Assembly (NCBI RefSeq): GCF_932276165.1
Contig: NC_063997.1
Coordinates: forward strand, 2,118,001 to 2,182,000
Direction: 5' to 3'
DNA from: Plutella xylostella
Taxonomy: Eukaryota; Arthropoda; Insecta; Lepidoptera; Plutellidae
Length of the DNA stretch: 64,000 nucleotides
A program made the position numbers and the translations under genes. This document shows positions 1-11,056 of this stretch, in pieces. The notes beneath the pieces were generated by a model. The model was not told where the DNA came from. It saw only the letters and a program-made list of their open reading frames with translations, and did not search any database. Position 1 is the first letter of the stretch. Each line of letters begins with the position of its first letter.

Positions 1-175
1 GTGCTAAATCCAGATATGCAGGTTTCCTCACGATGTTATCCTTCACCGTAAGAGCGATGGTATACATTGTACTTAAATTCAAAGAACTCATTGGTACATG
101 CCAGCGCCGGGATTCGAACCCGCATCTCTTGCGTGAGAAGCGGGCGCTTACCCGACTGAGCTACCACCGCTCTCG
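1..175 (-). mobile_element. tRNA-headed SINE, cut by the window edge
   Basis: Read on the minus strand, the element starts near 175 with a tRNA-like head (A-box TAGCTCAGTCGGGT, B-box GGTTCGAATCC). The body follows with the ATGTACCAATGAG and AAACATCGTGAGGAAACCTGC blocks typical of lepidopteran SINEs. The acceptor stem does not pair properly, so this is a pol III-type SINE head and not a working tRNA gene. The 3' tail runs off the left edge. The same body recurs at 38951-39310 and, in part, at 30762-30960. Confidence 0.85.
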
Positions 176-699
176 ATTTATTTATTAATTAAATGGTGTT
201 TCAGTCCTTTTAACATCTACGTACTTAGTGTATTTACTAAAATATCAAATATATCTCGGCCACTTCAAAAAACAGGACACTTCAATAAACCAAGTAATTT
301 CAGCTGAATAAAATTTACACTTAGTATTGAATTTGGTACCTATTACCTAATATTGTAATGAAGTCGACACAATTTAAACTAAGGGTGTGTTAATTAAAGT
401 TGCATCACTTTAATCGCAAGTTTACAGGGTGTTCTCGTGTACGCTCATTAGCTTTGTCCAGTAAGTAACGGATTAGTTGATAAATTGTCACGTGTCCCTC
501 TCTTGAGCGACACTCCACTACGAGTTTACTTGCCAATAGCTACAGGATGCGGTGAGTAGGGTCACCTTACCCATTATCGAACTATCGTAAGACACTTATG
601 TAAAATATATTATATGTATATATTATATATACTTACATGATTTTAATGGATTAATGACAGTTTCAACAGAATCAGCATAATTAAACTTAATCTCTGTTT
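176..699. other. No recognised feature
   Basis: AT-rich sequence without a coding-like frame. A TACAGGGTGTTCTCGTG string near 422 resembles the ends of dispersed lepidopteran repeats but is too short to assign. Confidence 0.4.
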
Positions 700-839
700 C
701 CCTCCATCCAAAGGTTGTCTGGCAGAGATCGCTTTTAGTGATAAGACCGCCTTTTGTACCCTAATTAAGTTACATTTTGTTAATTTTATTATTCTGTTTT
801 GTTGTACAAATAAAGTGTATTCTATCTATCTATCTATCA
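700..839 (+). mobile_element. LINE 3' tail ending in (ATCT)n
   Basis: The tail has the block GGTTGTCTGGCAGAG, a small hairpin at 728-742, AAGACCGCC, and then an AATAAAG signal followed by (ATCT)n. This is the 3' end of a Jockey/CR1-type LINE, 5'-truncated to the tail. Related copies lie at 52584-52717 (+) and 34458-34605 (-). No coding sequence is left. Confidence 0.7.
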
Positions 840-2372
840 AAACACAATATGTATTCTATTTATAAGTTTTTTTTTAATACATGAATATATCCGTGTGAAA
901 ACATAAAAGCTTAATACCAGGCATGTTTAGGTATTTACATTAAGAATACGGTAGGCAGATTGCTAAATATATATTATTATTATAACATCAAAAAAGGACA
1001 TAACAACATTATTTCCTTTACTATTTTGTAAAAGTTTTCGTTTGAGTCCCCTCAAACTACCTATACCAAAACGTAAGCTACAGTTTGCAAACCATCGATA
1101 ACCTATTAATGTTCATACATACACACATATGACTGCATATACCTACATATATGTACATGTACAAGTTCTTACATAACTAACAAGTCTTGCCTGAAACATT
1201 CAGATCACGCGCTGAACCTAAATTTAACAGAGTGGTTCCCTACATAGACGTTCAGAGGATATTAATACTAAGAGAAGATTCACTCCACAGTTCGTTCATT
1301 ATAACTTGTTAGATTGAAGTATCTTCTTCATACAAGAGGTGAATTTTCTTCATTTCATGTTATAATATTGTAATATTTGTTATTTTTATGGTCAATGCCT
1401 CTGGCAGCGATGTCGGTATCGGCTAAGTTTCGTACGTCTAACCTATGATTTAATTTTCGTAAAAGAACAAGTACTTAAGTGATTTTTGGAACATCAAAAT
1501 AATCCTTATTACGAGGGAAACCGATTTTAAATTTTGGCATATGTGTTCAGTTAACATAACAGGCTTTTGACTACCAGCAGGACACTAAAGAGTCGAACAA
1601 AAAAATAAAGTATGTAAATATGGATACGTAAAAAATTATTTAATTTTTATTCATATTAATCTGTATCATCCGTAGGAGTCATGTTACAGTGAATGAATTG
1701 TAATAAAATAATGTAATAACGCGTTTTAATGCGAGCGTTGTTCGCTGAAGATTACAACATCTATTATTACGAATTCCAGAAATTAAATAAAAGAACAATT
1801 TAAAAACGCACTGCATAACCTAAGAGTAAACTTTAAACGGGTAAGTATAAGCTTTTGGAAAAAACATTCATACAAACGAACTGATAACCTTCCCCTATTT
1901 TCGAAGTCGGTTAAAAAGGTAATCTAGATTCAAAATTAAAGCGTATAGGAATGAGCATAATTATGTGTTTGCTTGTCTGTTATCTGACACTCATAGAACC
2001 TGTTCTGGCTAGTTTAGGGTCACATGGTCGTGTGTCCCACATAATAATACAAACAACATTGAAAAGTGACCTATACCTATACTGCAATAAACTGCATACC
2101 CGAATACCTATGTAACTAGACGTTGCGAGTGGCAGTGCCTAATCGCATAGTGAGTAGTTTAGTGGCAATTATTGCGTCTGGGCAAGGCAATGGAGGCCTT
2201 AGAATCAATAATGGAGTGGATCGCCGCCGTCCGACGTTGACCTGATTGAACTGTTAATTGAGCCGCTGACACGGAGGTGGAAGCGCTGGATGAGGTACAT
2301 ATGTGGTGAAGTTGTAGGCTACGAAACTCTCAAAGACTAATTTCTGAGAGGTTATTTCTGGGAATAAATAAC
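840..2372. other. No recognised gene; AT-rich
   Basis: No frame looks coding. A short TTTTCGAAGTCGGTTAAAAA string near 1893-1914 matches the usual end of a common lepidopteran repeat, but nothing around it extends the match. Confidence 0.4.
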
Positions 2373-2616
2373 GGCGACCGGATGGTGTAGTGGTTAGCGA
2401 CCATGACTGCTATGTCGAAGGTTCCAGGTTTGATTCCCGACCGGGGCAGGTATTTGTTAAAAGACATAATTATATTAGATTGGCGTTAATATGTAAGAAT
2501 ATAGTATGTTTGTATATAATGTATAAATGTTGATATATCAACTGTTCGATACCCATATTACAGACTCTGCCTAGTTTGAGATTGGATAGCTGTGTGAGAT
2601 GTCCACACATAATATA
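2373..2616 (+). mobile_element. tRNA-headed SINE, 'GTGAGATGTCC' tail family
   Basis: The head has A-box TGGTGTAGTGGTTAG and a mutated B-box GGTTTGATTCC. A variable middle follows, then the tail block with a CTGTTCGATACCCAT-like segment and GTGTGAGATGTCCACACAT. It is more diverged than the copies at 43866-44133 and 50758-51020 and is therefore older. Confidence 0.8.
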
Positions 2617-2988
2617 TTTTTATTATTAGATAGTTGCACTAAAAGTTTGTGTTACTTATGTGATATCTCTAACTCACCGGCCAAGTATGGGGATTATGGT
2701 AATATAGGCCTCCAGACCAGGAGGTTTATATCCTGCAGTGGATTAATATGGTGTGTTTTTGTATATAAAATAACAGTTATAGATTTAATTTAGGTAATGT
2801 AAAGGTAAACACCCTTTTTCCACCATGTAGCACCTACAGAACTGTCTAGAGATCCTATCCATCGTTCCTTACTCCACGTCGCGCGGGTCGAGATTGGTTC
2901 TTTATCCGCGCGGCTGCGGCCGACACCGCCGATGTCATTCCACCGCCTTTTATACCCCGGTTTACCCGACTCCTTTCTCCGTCTTACT
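2617..2988. other. No recognised feature; GC-richer patch
   Basis: No gene. The stretch 2875-2965 is clearly richer in G+C and CpG than its surroundings, but it carries no motif I recognise. Confidence 0.35.
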
Positions 2989-2990
2989 TA

Positions 2991-3203
2991 CAGTGCGACA
3001 AACTTATCTTTTCCGGTGAGAGCGAACTAAATTAATCCATATCTCATTACTTACTAATGAATTGTATATTGTAAAAGATTATATGGGTTTATTAACACCG
3101 CAAGAGCGTATTAACAATACGATCAAACTTAAAATCTTATAGAATTAAGAAATATTAGACATTTATGTGAGCTGTCACCGGAACAGATAAGTTTGTGGCA
3201 CTG
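2991..3203. mobile_element. Tc1/mariner-like MITE (TA-flanked)
   Basis: The element begins CAGTGCGACAAACTTATC and ends with the inverse GATAAGTTTGTGGCACTG. The terminal repeats are about 33 bp with a few mismatches. It is flanked on both sides by TA (2989-2990 and 3204-3205). CAGT ends plus a TA target duplication are the hallmark of Tc1/mariner elements. At 213 bp it is too small to encode a transposase. Confidence 0.75.
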
Positions 3204-3287
3204 TACTTTACTTATCATTTCGTACGATGAAGTTTTTGTGGCCACGGTTCGGTTTTAATTGCATTCTTAGTGATAATTCTGGTGATG

Positions 3288-3355
3288 ACGTTAGTTGTCA
3301 GTGTGCTGGTCGACTGGAGGGTTCGAATCCCATCCGGGAAAAATATTTGTTGTGA
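3288..3355 (+). mobile_element. SINE head remnant
   Basis: A B-box-like GGTTCGAATCCCATC is followed by AAATATTTGTTG, as after the heads of the other SINEs here. The A-box is eroded and no tail can be recognised. Confidence 0.45.
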
Positions 3356-3405
3356 AGTGTCACTAAAATACAGTGATAAATCAGCTGCCTCTCATCTGAC
3401 TATCC

Positions 3406-3545
3406 GCTGCTGCTACATGGGTTTGTTTTCAACGTAGTTAGACGTCACTATATCGTGATTTGCCATAAACACGGCGCTGTGATTGGTGGAACGCGCATTA
3501 AAGGAATTTATCGACGGTGATAAAGAACCCGTGCAGCGGCCGCAG
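3406..3545. mobile_element. MITE, CTGCCGCTACACGGG family, copy 1
   Basis: Imperfect terminal inverted repeats pair GCTGCTGCTACATGGGTT on the left with AACCCGTGCAGCGGCCGC on the right. A second copy with the same ends lies at 52724-52835, and one end-like segment is at 59727-59790. No coding capacity and no clear target duplication. Confidence 0.55.
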
Positions 3546-4004
3546 TTTAAGTTACCATAGATAAACGATCGCTAGTAGCATAGATATTGCTTTGAATGGA
3601 GCTCAATCACAGAATTAGGAGGTACTATTGCGTTTAGTACGGCTAAATTGTGATGCATTAGCTTCAATAGGCTGTCATCATCTGATTAGTTTCAAATTAC
3701 TCACTGTAACAATCATAATAATATAGGTAACATAAACTTAGCCAAGGCCACTAAAAATCTACTCAAATTCCATACATTCTTTGGTACCTACAGACACTTT
3801 ATTAAACTTACATCATAGTATGTGCTCATAATCATACGAATACTATTAAACTTTTGTTTTTCGGTCAGAGGTAAAGTTATTTAAGCTTATTGTAGTGATT
3901 TCCACAAACCACTATTGACTGAGAGTCCTTACTGCATCTTCTGACATGAAACTATTCATAAACCTCTCAGCGTACCATTCTGCTAACACATTAATCCAGC
4001 CCCC
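3546..4004. other. No recognised feature
   Basis: AT-rich intergenic sequence without repeats or frames that I can assign. Confidence 0.4.
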
Positions 4005-4325
4005 CTACTCTTGAAAGGCAATGTTTAACTCCTCTTCAAAAACCGATTTTTCAAAAAGTAAAAATATTCAGTTAGATAACGCCTTTTTTTAGAACCTAAG
4101 AACCAAGTACCCATAATGTAGAATTTATTTTAGATTTTGGCCGAAAATGCCATTTTTGGCCTTTTTGCAAAGTAAAGTAAAGTAAAAAAAATGAATTATT
4201 GTTCCTAGGTTCTCAAAAAAGACATTACCTAGCTGATCATATTAGTATTTTTACTTTTGGAGTCGTTATGAATTTTAAATGTAGGGAACGCAAGAAATAC
4301 GCAATAGATTGCCTTTCAAGAGTAG
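4005..4325. mobile_element. Fold-back MITE
   Basis: The ends CTACTCTTGAAAGGCAAT and ATTGCCTTTCAAGAGTAG are perfect 18-bp inverse copies. Inside, a second imperfect inverted pair includes AGAACCTAAGAAC against GTTCCTAGGTTCT, so the 321 bp could fold into a long hairpin. No coding frame. No target duplication could be fixed by eye. Confidence 0.7.
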
Positions 4326-4830
4326 CGGTACAAAGAGGCGTCGCTTCACCTTACGAGCTGTGAAGACAGCCATTGTTCCAGCATTTTACTCGTGCCATTA
4401 TTCATTTAGTGGAAACGTTCCCTGTTGTGGGGGAGTTTTGAGAAGTTTGTCGAAGTTCCCGTGACCGCTACGGTACAGTTTAGTGCTTTATTAACTAAGC
4501 ATAGCGCTGGTATTTGTGAATAATGACTGGGAAATGGTTGCAGCATTAAGTCCCTGCAATAAAATGGCTAAGGTAATATTTAACCGTGACTGAAAAGACG
4601 TATGTACCTACGCTTTTGTTTTTTTAATACTCCCGCAACCTAAAATATTTTTGCACACATCTTATATTTAATGATCATATAGTGAGCCGGTCTCGGGGTA
4701 CATTAGGTATATTTAAAAAAAACATTCTTATCACAGAAATATAACATAAAAAATATTACAGATGACCTACCCAGTCTTTCCACAATAACTGAAATCTTCA
4801 TACTCTTTGTAAAATCATAACATTACTAAT
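4326..4830. other. No recognised feature
   Basis: Nothing coding-like. A few poly-T and poly-A runs only. Confidence 0.4.
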
Positions 4831-5037
4831 AGCTGTACCCGCGAGCTTCGCTTCGCCTTAAAAAGGTTTCCTGTGGGAATTCCGGGATAAAAACTAGCCT
4901 ATGTTCTTTCCCAGAGTCTAGACCGTATGTATACTTACCAAATTTCATTCAAATCCGTTCAGTAGTTTTGGCGTGAAAGAGTAACGTACAGACAGACAGC
5001 CAGACAGACAGTTACTTTCGTAATATTATAGTTAGGA
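4831..5037 (-). mobile_element. Dispersed non-autonomous repeat (Helitron-like or LINE-tail-like), copy 1
   Basis: On the minus strand it reads ATCCTAACTATAATATTACG, a CTGTCTGT microsatellite, a TTTCACGCC...CTACTGAACGGATTTG core, then GCGAAGCGAAGC and a CAGCTATTAG end. This is one of the commonest insect dispersed repeats. A second copy in the opposite orientation is at 32751-32956. The TC start and CTAG-like end in copy 2 suggest a Helitron, but this is unproven. Confidence 0.6.
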
Positions 5038-5048
5038 TTAGGATTCTT

Positions 5049-5098
5049 TCGGCCAAGCAGAGTCACTAACCTCTACGCCATCCGGTTGTATACTCTTG
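5049..5098 (-). mobile_element. SINE head remnant
   Basis: Minus-strand remains of the GGATGGCGTAGAGGTTAGTGAC-type tRNA A-box region used by the nearby SINEs. The B-box and body are gone. Confidence 0.45.
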
Positions 5099-5354
5099 TA
5101 AGAGCAAAAAGCCAAACTAATTTCTAAGAAACAGTTTCGATCAATCTAAATCTTTGCCCAAATTATAAATTGCAATCAAGCGAGAGCGGAGGTCGAACTC
5201 AGCTAGGGTTGCTCTGGCTTGGCAAAAAAACGAAACTGTAAATGCTGTAATACGCATCGGACGTTTAAGGTTGCCTTCCCAGTGGGCCAACTGTTTGCCA
5301 GAGACTGAGTTAGCATAAAAGTCTATTCTTTTACCTGGGATACTGAATAAAATT

Positions 5355-5424
5355 GACAAGTGCAAATGTCAAGCTGAATAAAATTTTGATATTAATATTT
5401 CACAACTTGACATTTTCACTTGTC
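5355..5424. repeat. Short inverted repeat (hairpin)
   Basis: Nineteen-base arms at 5355-5373 and 5406-5424 differ at one position (GACAAGTGCAAATGTCAAG against the inverse of the right arm). The spacer is 32 bases. It lies just left of the composite element at 5450 and may be part of an unrecognised repeat. Confidence 0.5.
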
Positions 5425-5449
5425 CATTTATGTGACTGATACACTTTAA

Positions 5450-6419
5450 GGGTCACTTTTACCAAACGCTAAACGTATATAATCATTATTTCCTCTAACT
5501 CCACGAGGAGCATAGGGCCTCCACAGTTCTTCTCCAGACGTTCCTGTCCTGGGCTCTTTCTTTGGCTTCGTCCCAGGAGATTCTGACGGCATTGAGGTCG
5601 CTGAGAATGGATCGCCTCCAAGTTATTGCAGGTCGCCCTTTGCGCCGTCTGCCCTGCGGCGGATTCCAATCTAACGCCATTTTGGCGATATTCCCCTCTG
5701 GTCTTCTGAGGCAGTGTCCAATCCAACTCCACTTTCTTCTGAGGATCTCTTTATTTATGGGTTCCTGTCGCGTTTCCTTCCAGAGGTCTTCATTGGATAT
5801 TGTGTCAGGCCAGAACACTCGCAGAATTTGCCGCAGATGTTTATTGACGCAAACTTGTAACTTAGTGGAGATTGATTTGGTCACTTTCCACGTCTCGCAA
5901 CCATACAGCAGGACTGATTTGACATTGCTGACAAATATACGGAGCTTGAGGTCTCGTGATATGATGTTTGACCGCCATATCGGTGTCAGCTGGGCAAATG
6001 CGCCTTTTGCCTTTTTAATCCTGCCATCCACATCGTCATCTGTTCCGCCAGTAGGTGTGAGAACACTTCCCAGATAGCAGAAATGGGGCACATCTACCAC
6101 CTGTTTATCTCCGACGTATATAAAATAGTATTTAAATAAAATTTTAAATACATTTTGTACTAACTGACAGACGTATGACAGGCTACTAAATACGTTTAGC
6201 GTTTGGTGAAATTCCACCTAAGTTTGTTATGCCGATTGCTGAGTCGGCTAGTTTTGCGCTCTTTTGAAGCGCATTATGAGCGCCTAAAGTAATAAATAAG
6301 TGATCAGTTTTCCAACTAGCAACGCAGCTTATTAAATAGGTTGAAGTTGTCAACGAGGTAGAGTCGTGGGAAGGAGTGGCGCTCCGAAATATGGGTTTTC
6401 GTTAGTTAAAGTGACCCCC
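5450..6419. mobile_element. Composite DNA element with an RTE fragment inside
   Basis: The outer ends are GGGTCACTTT and the inverse AAAGTGACCC. Its right half, read inward, resembles the elements at 46371 and 52211: ACGAAAA, a TTCGGAGCGC-like block and a GACTCTACCTCG-like block. Just inside the left end, ACCAAACGCTAAACGTAT (5461-5478) recurs inverted at 6190-6207. This inverted pair brackets the RTE-related coding fragment. The limits are inferred from sequence symmetry only. Confidence 0.45.
5495..6120 (-). pseudogene. RTE-clade LINE reverse transcriptase, C-terminal fragment
   Basis: The open minus frame matches the C-terminal part of RTE-type endonuclease/reverse transcriptases. It has the thumb-region block HFCYLGSVLTPTGG, then YGCETW and a WIGHCLRRPEG motif, and ends in GRRRKGRP and WDEAKERAQDRNVWR. 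Endonuclease and catalytic reverse-transcriptase motifs are absent, so only a piece remains. The frame stays open for over 200 codons, so the fragment is fairly young. The same C-terminal block, in a different family, occurs in the LINE at 11008-15027. Confidence 0.85.
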
Positions 6420-6707
6420 TGGACTACGTTGGATTGTTTACTTTTGGTAAACTTGGCTTTAATTCATTTAATCGCTTAAATATTAACACAAGAATGTTTC
6501 TCCTCGTAGATATTTACTTTATAATTCTAATTTGATAATTAAGTTTACAAGTTGTACGGAGATTGTTGAAACGCTGTCGGATTTAAATTAACCAAGATAT
6601 TTCTTAATTAATTATTAAAATGATAATTACAAGACAGAGCTTCTATTTTTGTTACGGAAATAAACAAATTAATAAGGTAAAATACAAATATTTAAAATTA
6701 TTACTTA

Positions 6708-7525
6708 GGGTAACGTAACGTACCTAGGGACATTTTCGACTACCCCAACTTTGAATGAAGCTATCGCAGCGCACAACTAAGATATTAATGTGAAATTTTC
6801 TTTATTCGGTAGGATATATAATCTATTATCACTAGTATTTGTGCTAAAGCTTTAGTGTGGCCAGATTTTATTAAATTAAGATAAAAGTAAAAATGTTTGT
6901 TTTGACCCAAGGTACGTTACACGTTTGTACCTTGGGACACTGTTTCCTACAGCTTTGTACTATGGAAAATGAAAACTTCTAAATAACGCCTTATATCTCT
7001 GTTCTTATTGATTTACTGCATCTCTCTTCTGTCTAGTTTCACTCTGGCACTAATAAGAACAGAGATATAAGGCGTTATTTAGATGTTTGCATTTTCCATA
7101 GTACAAAGCCATAGGAAACAGTGTCCCAAGGTACAAATTTAATCGTGTCCCAAGGTACAAAAAAGCAATATTTTACCAAAATTTAAATATCTTTATTTTT
7201 AATTAATAGGAATCTTTCAGATAATTGCCATGTCATAAAATTAAATAACTGAAAAGTTATACGTGACATCCATGTCTTTATTTTGAGCATGCCTCAATGA
7301 GACAAAGCAACACAAAAAACTATACAAAAGCTACTTTTGACTCCAAAAAACTTCATATTGTCTTCACCACACACTCGATGCTGGTATGATCACGAGACTC
7401 ACTAGTTTTGCCAAGCGAGTAAAATACTATGCCTAGGGTAGAATTTTAATGTGTTTATTTAGCCGGTTTTTAAAATACAATCAATGTCCCGAGGTACAAG
7501 CGTCCCAAGGTACGTTACGTTACCC
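6708..7525. mobile_element. 818-bp TA-flanked non-autonomous element, copy 1
   Basis: It begins GGGTAACGTAACGTACC and ends with the exact inverse, flanked by TA (6706-6707 and 7526-7527). The motif GTACCTTGGGAC, or its inverse, recurs at both ends and around the centre. The core is a long hairpin: arms 6924-7009 and 7052-7137 are 86 bases each and nearly perfect, with a 42-base loop. No coding frame. A second 818-bp copy lies inverted at 22450-23267. TA duplication suggests a Tc1/mariner or pogo relative. Confidence 0.85.
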
Positions 7526-7685
7526 TACGTACCAGTGAATAAAGTTTATAAAGAATATTCAAAAATTTTATATTTTTTATCAGGTATATACAAGCACATA
7601 ACATAAATATCCGTGACTTAATAAATATCTCAGCTAGGCATCGAACACTGGACTTCCGCACACTTCGCGATCTATTTGATTTAGC

Positions 7686-7866
7686 GAATTCATCATCAGC
7701 CAATAATCATATCATCAGCACAACACTCGGTCCTCGGCCTTCCTCATACAACCACTACCCGCCACCCGCCTAAGGTCGTCAGTCCAGCGGGCAGGAGGGC
7801 GTCCTACGCCGCGTTTGCCAGTTCGTGATCTCCACTCGAGAACTCGTGCTTTAGCTAATTAATCAT
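7686..7866 (-). mobile_element. RTE LINE 3'-end fragment
   Basis: Read on the minus strand it encodes the usual RTE C-terminal block (EWRSRTGKRGVGRPPARW, then DDLRRVAGS) and runs into a TGATGAT-type 3' end. Similar 3' ends occur at 30989-31155 and 56012-56200. It is 5'-truncated and has no intact frame. Confidence 0.7.
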
Positions 7867-8807
7867 GTTTTACTCCATATCACCTGTTTGACATTCACTA
7901 ATAACCATTTCATACATTAGACATTGGTCTAATCTATGTGCAACTGTTCAAATGTTCTGTCTAGACCCCAGACTGTCAATGTAGACTCTACCCTGCACAA
8001 GATAAGAGCTATATTGACAGTTCCGTCTACAGATTAATTCTCAATTAAGTCAGCTCACCTTGGGTTGATTAGTCAGTCATTGTCTGCGTGTCGCTTTGAT
8101 AGAATTTAATATACATAGACTAGTTCACGAATATAGCTTCGCTGCCGTTGCCTCTATTACATTGGACATAAAGTTCAAATTCATGTGTTTAATTTAGGAG
8201 CGTCGTTGGTAATCGTATTTGTTTACCACCGTGCAGAACAATCGGATTTATCTCATAGTCAAAAACCTAATTTCGTCCCCGATCTATGATAGGATTTATT
8301 ATAACTAAAGTCTATTAAAACTCTCACTTTCAGTTAACGACTAATTTATTTAAGAACAAATGTCATCATAGACAATCATAGATGGCGTTACTATACAATT
8401 TTGTTACTCAAAATAATAACACCCCTACTTAACAAAATGTTTCCAAAACAACAATTAACATAAAACCTACGCCAGAGAGTCTATTCTCTTTCTTAAAAGA
8501 TAGTTGCAAACTCACATTTTTATTTGGACTTTTTCGAGATATTATGTCGGATATTGATGGAATTAATGCTTCAGTATTTGATGTTCGGGAGTTAATGCTT
8601 TTAATACAATAGGCCTTTTTATTAATCCTTGTTAAATTTTCCATATTGAAAACTGCTCAACATGAATTTATTTGCAACCAAAGGCGTCGCGTTTTAAAAA
8701 AAACGTTTGTGCTACCTTTGTTTGTGGTAATGAATCCAGTTTTACGGTTGCATAATGGTCGCACTAGTATGTGACATGAGAATCTAAGCTCTCATGTTAT
8801 ATATGTA
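7867..8807. other. No gene; one short shared repeat
   Basis: No coding-like frame. The stretch 8474-8512 (AGAGAGTCTATTCTC and flanks) matches 63885-63923 closely, so both are pieces of one unassigned repeat family. Confidence 0.45.
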
Positions 8808-9700
8808 TATTATTCAAAGGCGTTTGATGTCCTGGATCATAAAAAACTATCACAAAAGCTCCACGCTAGTGGCATCAGGGGCCCACTGCTTAAGTGGTGC
8901 GATAGTTATGTCGCGAATAGGTGTAGCTATGTAAAAATTTGCAACTCACTAAGCAAACGAAGCATGGCGACCCATGGTACAGCACAGGGTTCGGTAATCG
9001 GACCCCTTCACTTCCTCGTGTATGTCAACGACCTAGTTAATGTCCTGAAGCACTGCCAGGTATATCAATTTGCCGATGACACATGCATCTTATCAGCTGA
9101 TCGTAATGTTAAGGATGCAATATCAAAATTACAAAAAGACTTTGACAGGCTGTGTATGTGGTCTCACGATTCTGGACTTGTCCTCAACGCACAAAAGACT
9201 AAAATGGTTCACATACACTCACCTCACATTAAAAACGACCAACTCATCGAACTGAAAGCACATAGTCACAGCTGCCTACATTTGAGGACTCAAAGCTGCA
9301 AGTGTGAGTCAATAGAGCTAGTCAAGAGCCAGAGATACCTCGGCCTCGTGATTGATGAGCACTTCAGCTGGGGTCCCCACATTGATGGAGTCAATAACAG
9401 ACTACGGGCAATACTAGCCAAAATATACATCATCCGCAATAGGTTAACCTTCCATACATTGATGACGCTGTACAAGGCATTAGTTGAACCAGTGGTAGAT
9501 TATGGACTTAGTAGCTACGGACGCACGTTCAAGTCATACCTCGAGCCCCTATTAAACCTGCAGACTAGAATCATCAAAAACATAGTTGGCCCTAAAACTA
9601 AAAATAAGTTCAGAGAAAACTGCAACGGCCTATTCAAGCACTGTGGTGTTCTGCCCGTGGACTTAAAATTTAAATACGTGCTTCTCAAAGAACAATTTTT
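8808..9700 (+). pseudogene. LINE reverse transcriptase, palm-to-thumb part (left fragment)
   Basis: The frame starts inside the palm of the reverse transcriptase with SKAFDVLDH, followed by GTAQGSVIGPL and the catalytic FADD motif near 9067-9080. Next comes the LNAQKTKMV block and the downstream KSQRYLGLVID segment. The thumb-like end contains LYKALVEPVVDYGLSSYG and LQTRIIKNIVG. The N-terminal endonuclease and the first palm motifs are missing by 5' truncation. The frame is interrupted at a T-run by the AGGGTTCCG repeat; the remaining C-terminus is at 21868-22097. CR1 or Jockey group is likely; the exact clade is unresolved. Confidence 0.85.
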
Positions 9701-9811
9701 AGGGTTCCGTAGCCAAAATGGCAAAAACGGAACCCTTATAGTTTCGTCATGTCCGTCTGTCCGTCTGTCCGTCTGTCACAGCCGATTTACTCGGAAACTA
9801 TAAGTACTACA

Positions 9812-9816
9812 GTGAT
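9812..9816. repeat. BEL/Pao target-site duplication, left
   Basis: GTGAT directly before the 5' LTR, repeated at 21316-21320 directly after the 3' LTR. The empty site in copy 2 (about 33670) has it once. Confidence 0.9.
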
Positions 9817-10042
9817 TGTACGAAACGCACATATAGATTTATACCTACATAGCTAGCTATAGTAAACAGATGTATAGCATATATGTTAGTATCTGTAAGT
9901 AGCTATAGATTAAGTTCAGTTACCTCATTACCGCGGTCGCATTAACTTCTCATGTACTTAGCCTAGCCAAATTAAATAATTATTTGAATACAGTCCACTT
10001 AAAACGAATTTATATGTGAGTTTAATTTACCAGCCCCTCACA
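9817..10042 (+). repeat. BEL/Pao 5' LTR (226 bp)
   Basis: It runs from TGTACGAAACG to CCCCTCACA, with TG...CA ends. Read base by base, it is identical to 21090-21315, which implies a recent insertion. It should hold the promoter and transcript start; I could not fix a TATA box or polyadenylation signal with confidence. Confidence 0.9.
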
Positions 10043-11007
10043 TAATGGTCATTTCTCGCCGTTAATAAAGGGCTGGCTAAGGACGTTTAAAAGTGGTGCC
10101 GTCGTGTGTGTAACTCAACGTTTAAACCGCCATATTGGGACATTTAAGTTAACGCGCAGTTAACGTGTGCTTTAACCCGTTGACTTCTTCGAGTTGCGTC
10201 AAAGCGTGTGTCGTGTCATCGCGTCGTGTGCTGTTTCTATAAAACGGCTGTCTTCGTGGACGTTGGTCAGGAGGACTGTTACCACTTCTATAAGGTGCTG
10301 CAGAACTCTCAGGCTGTTGGTGCGTGCTACTGCTATACAGTGCTTCATCTATACGGACCTTCACAGTCTCTGTCCCGGGACATTGGTGTTGCCGGTGCTA
10401 TTCGCTGGAACATTAAGTGCGACAAGGACGTTTATATAGGTTACCTAAGTATAACCTACCGAAGAACTGTGGTCGGAATTATAAATCAATCGCGCGTAGT
10501 GTTTGATTTCGCATGCTCAATTAGCATTGTGGACATTGTGAAGTGCACCTAGTGTAGCATATTCATCTATATAATCATTAAATTAAAATACCAAAAGTAC
10601 AAGGCGTTGCACATAAATACGTATTATAGCGGTTGGCGTTGACGCAGTTTCCGTCTCCTGCTGGTCGTGAGGCTTCGGAATCGTTCGTTCATGCACTTCG
10701 TGTTGCTTCGTGGACACTCGCCGCGCCGCATCGTAGTCTCTCATTGGCTAGCGGAACCAACTTCAATACGTGTTTCCGAGTTTCGTCTGGCTACCTAGTT
10801 ATTATTCCGAGTTTCGTGCAAGTTTCGTGTGCCATCCATTGCTCAGTGGTGCCATCTGCACCATAGACTAGAATAAGCTGCTGCCGAATCTGCGCCATTT
10901 GTATTTTATTTTGTAACCTCGTTGTGTCGTGGGCGCAACAAGTATTTTTTTGTAAAGTGATTCGTGATTAATCACTACAACTATTACTATTTAATAGTTT
11001 TATTAGT
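10043..11007 (+). other. BEL/Pao 5' leader
   Basis: Untranslated leader between the LTR and the inserted LINE; it resumes at 15038-15075. Several short open frames exist (for example around 10200-10550 and 10630-10870), but none resembles a known protein. The stretch 10620-10870 is richer in G+C than the rest of the element. Confidence 0.6.
10998..11007. repeat. LINE target-site duplication, left copy
   Basis: TTTTATTAGT here and again at 15028-15037, bracketing the antisense LINE. It lies at the LINE 3' end. Confidence 0.8.
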
Positions 11008-11056
11008 CATCATTGGCCACAGCATCTATATAGATGATTGTTGCAGCGCTCGTGGG

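Noticed and set aside
102..175. tRNA gene on the minus strand
   Set aside because: A- and B-boxes are present, but the acceptor stem does not pair and a SINE body follows directly. The same applies to the heads at 2373, 43866, 50758, 59600, 62830 and 62920.
10194..10552. Overlapping open frames in the BEL/Pao leader as genes
   Set aside because: Short, without similarity I can support, and in a region expected to be untranslated leader.
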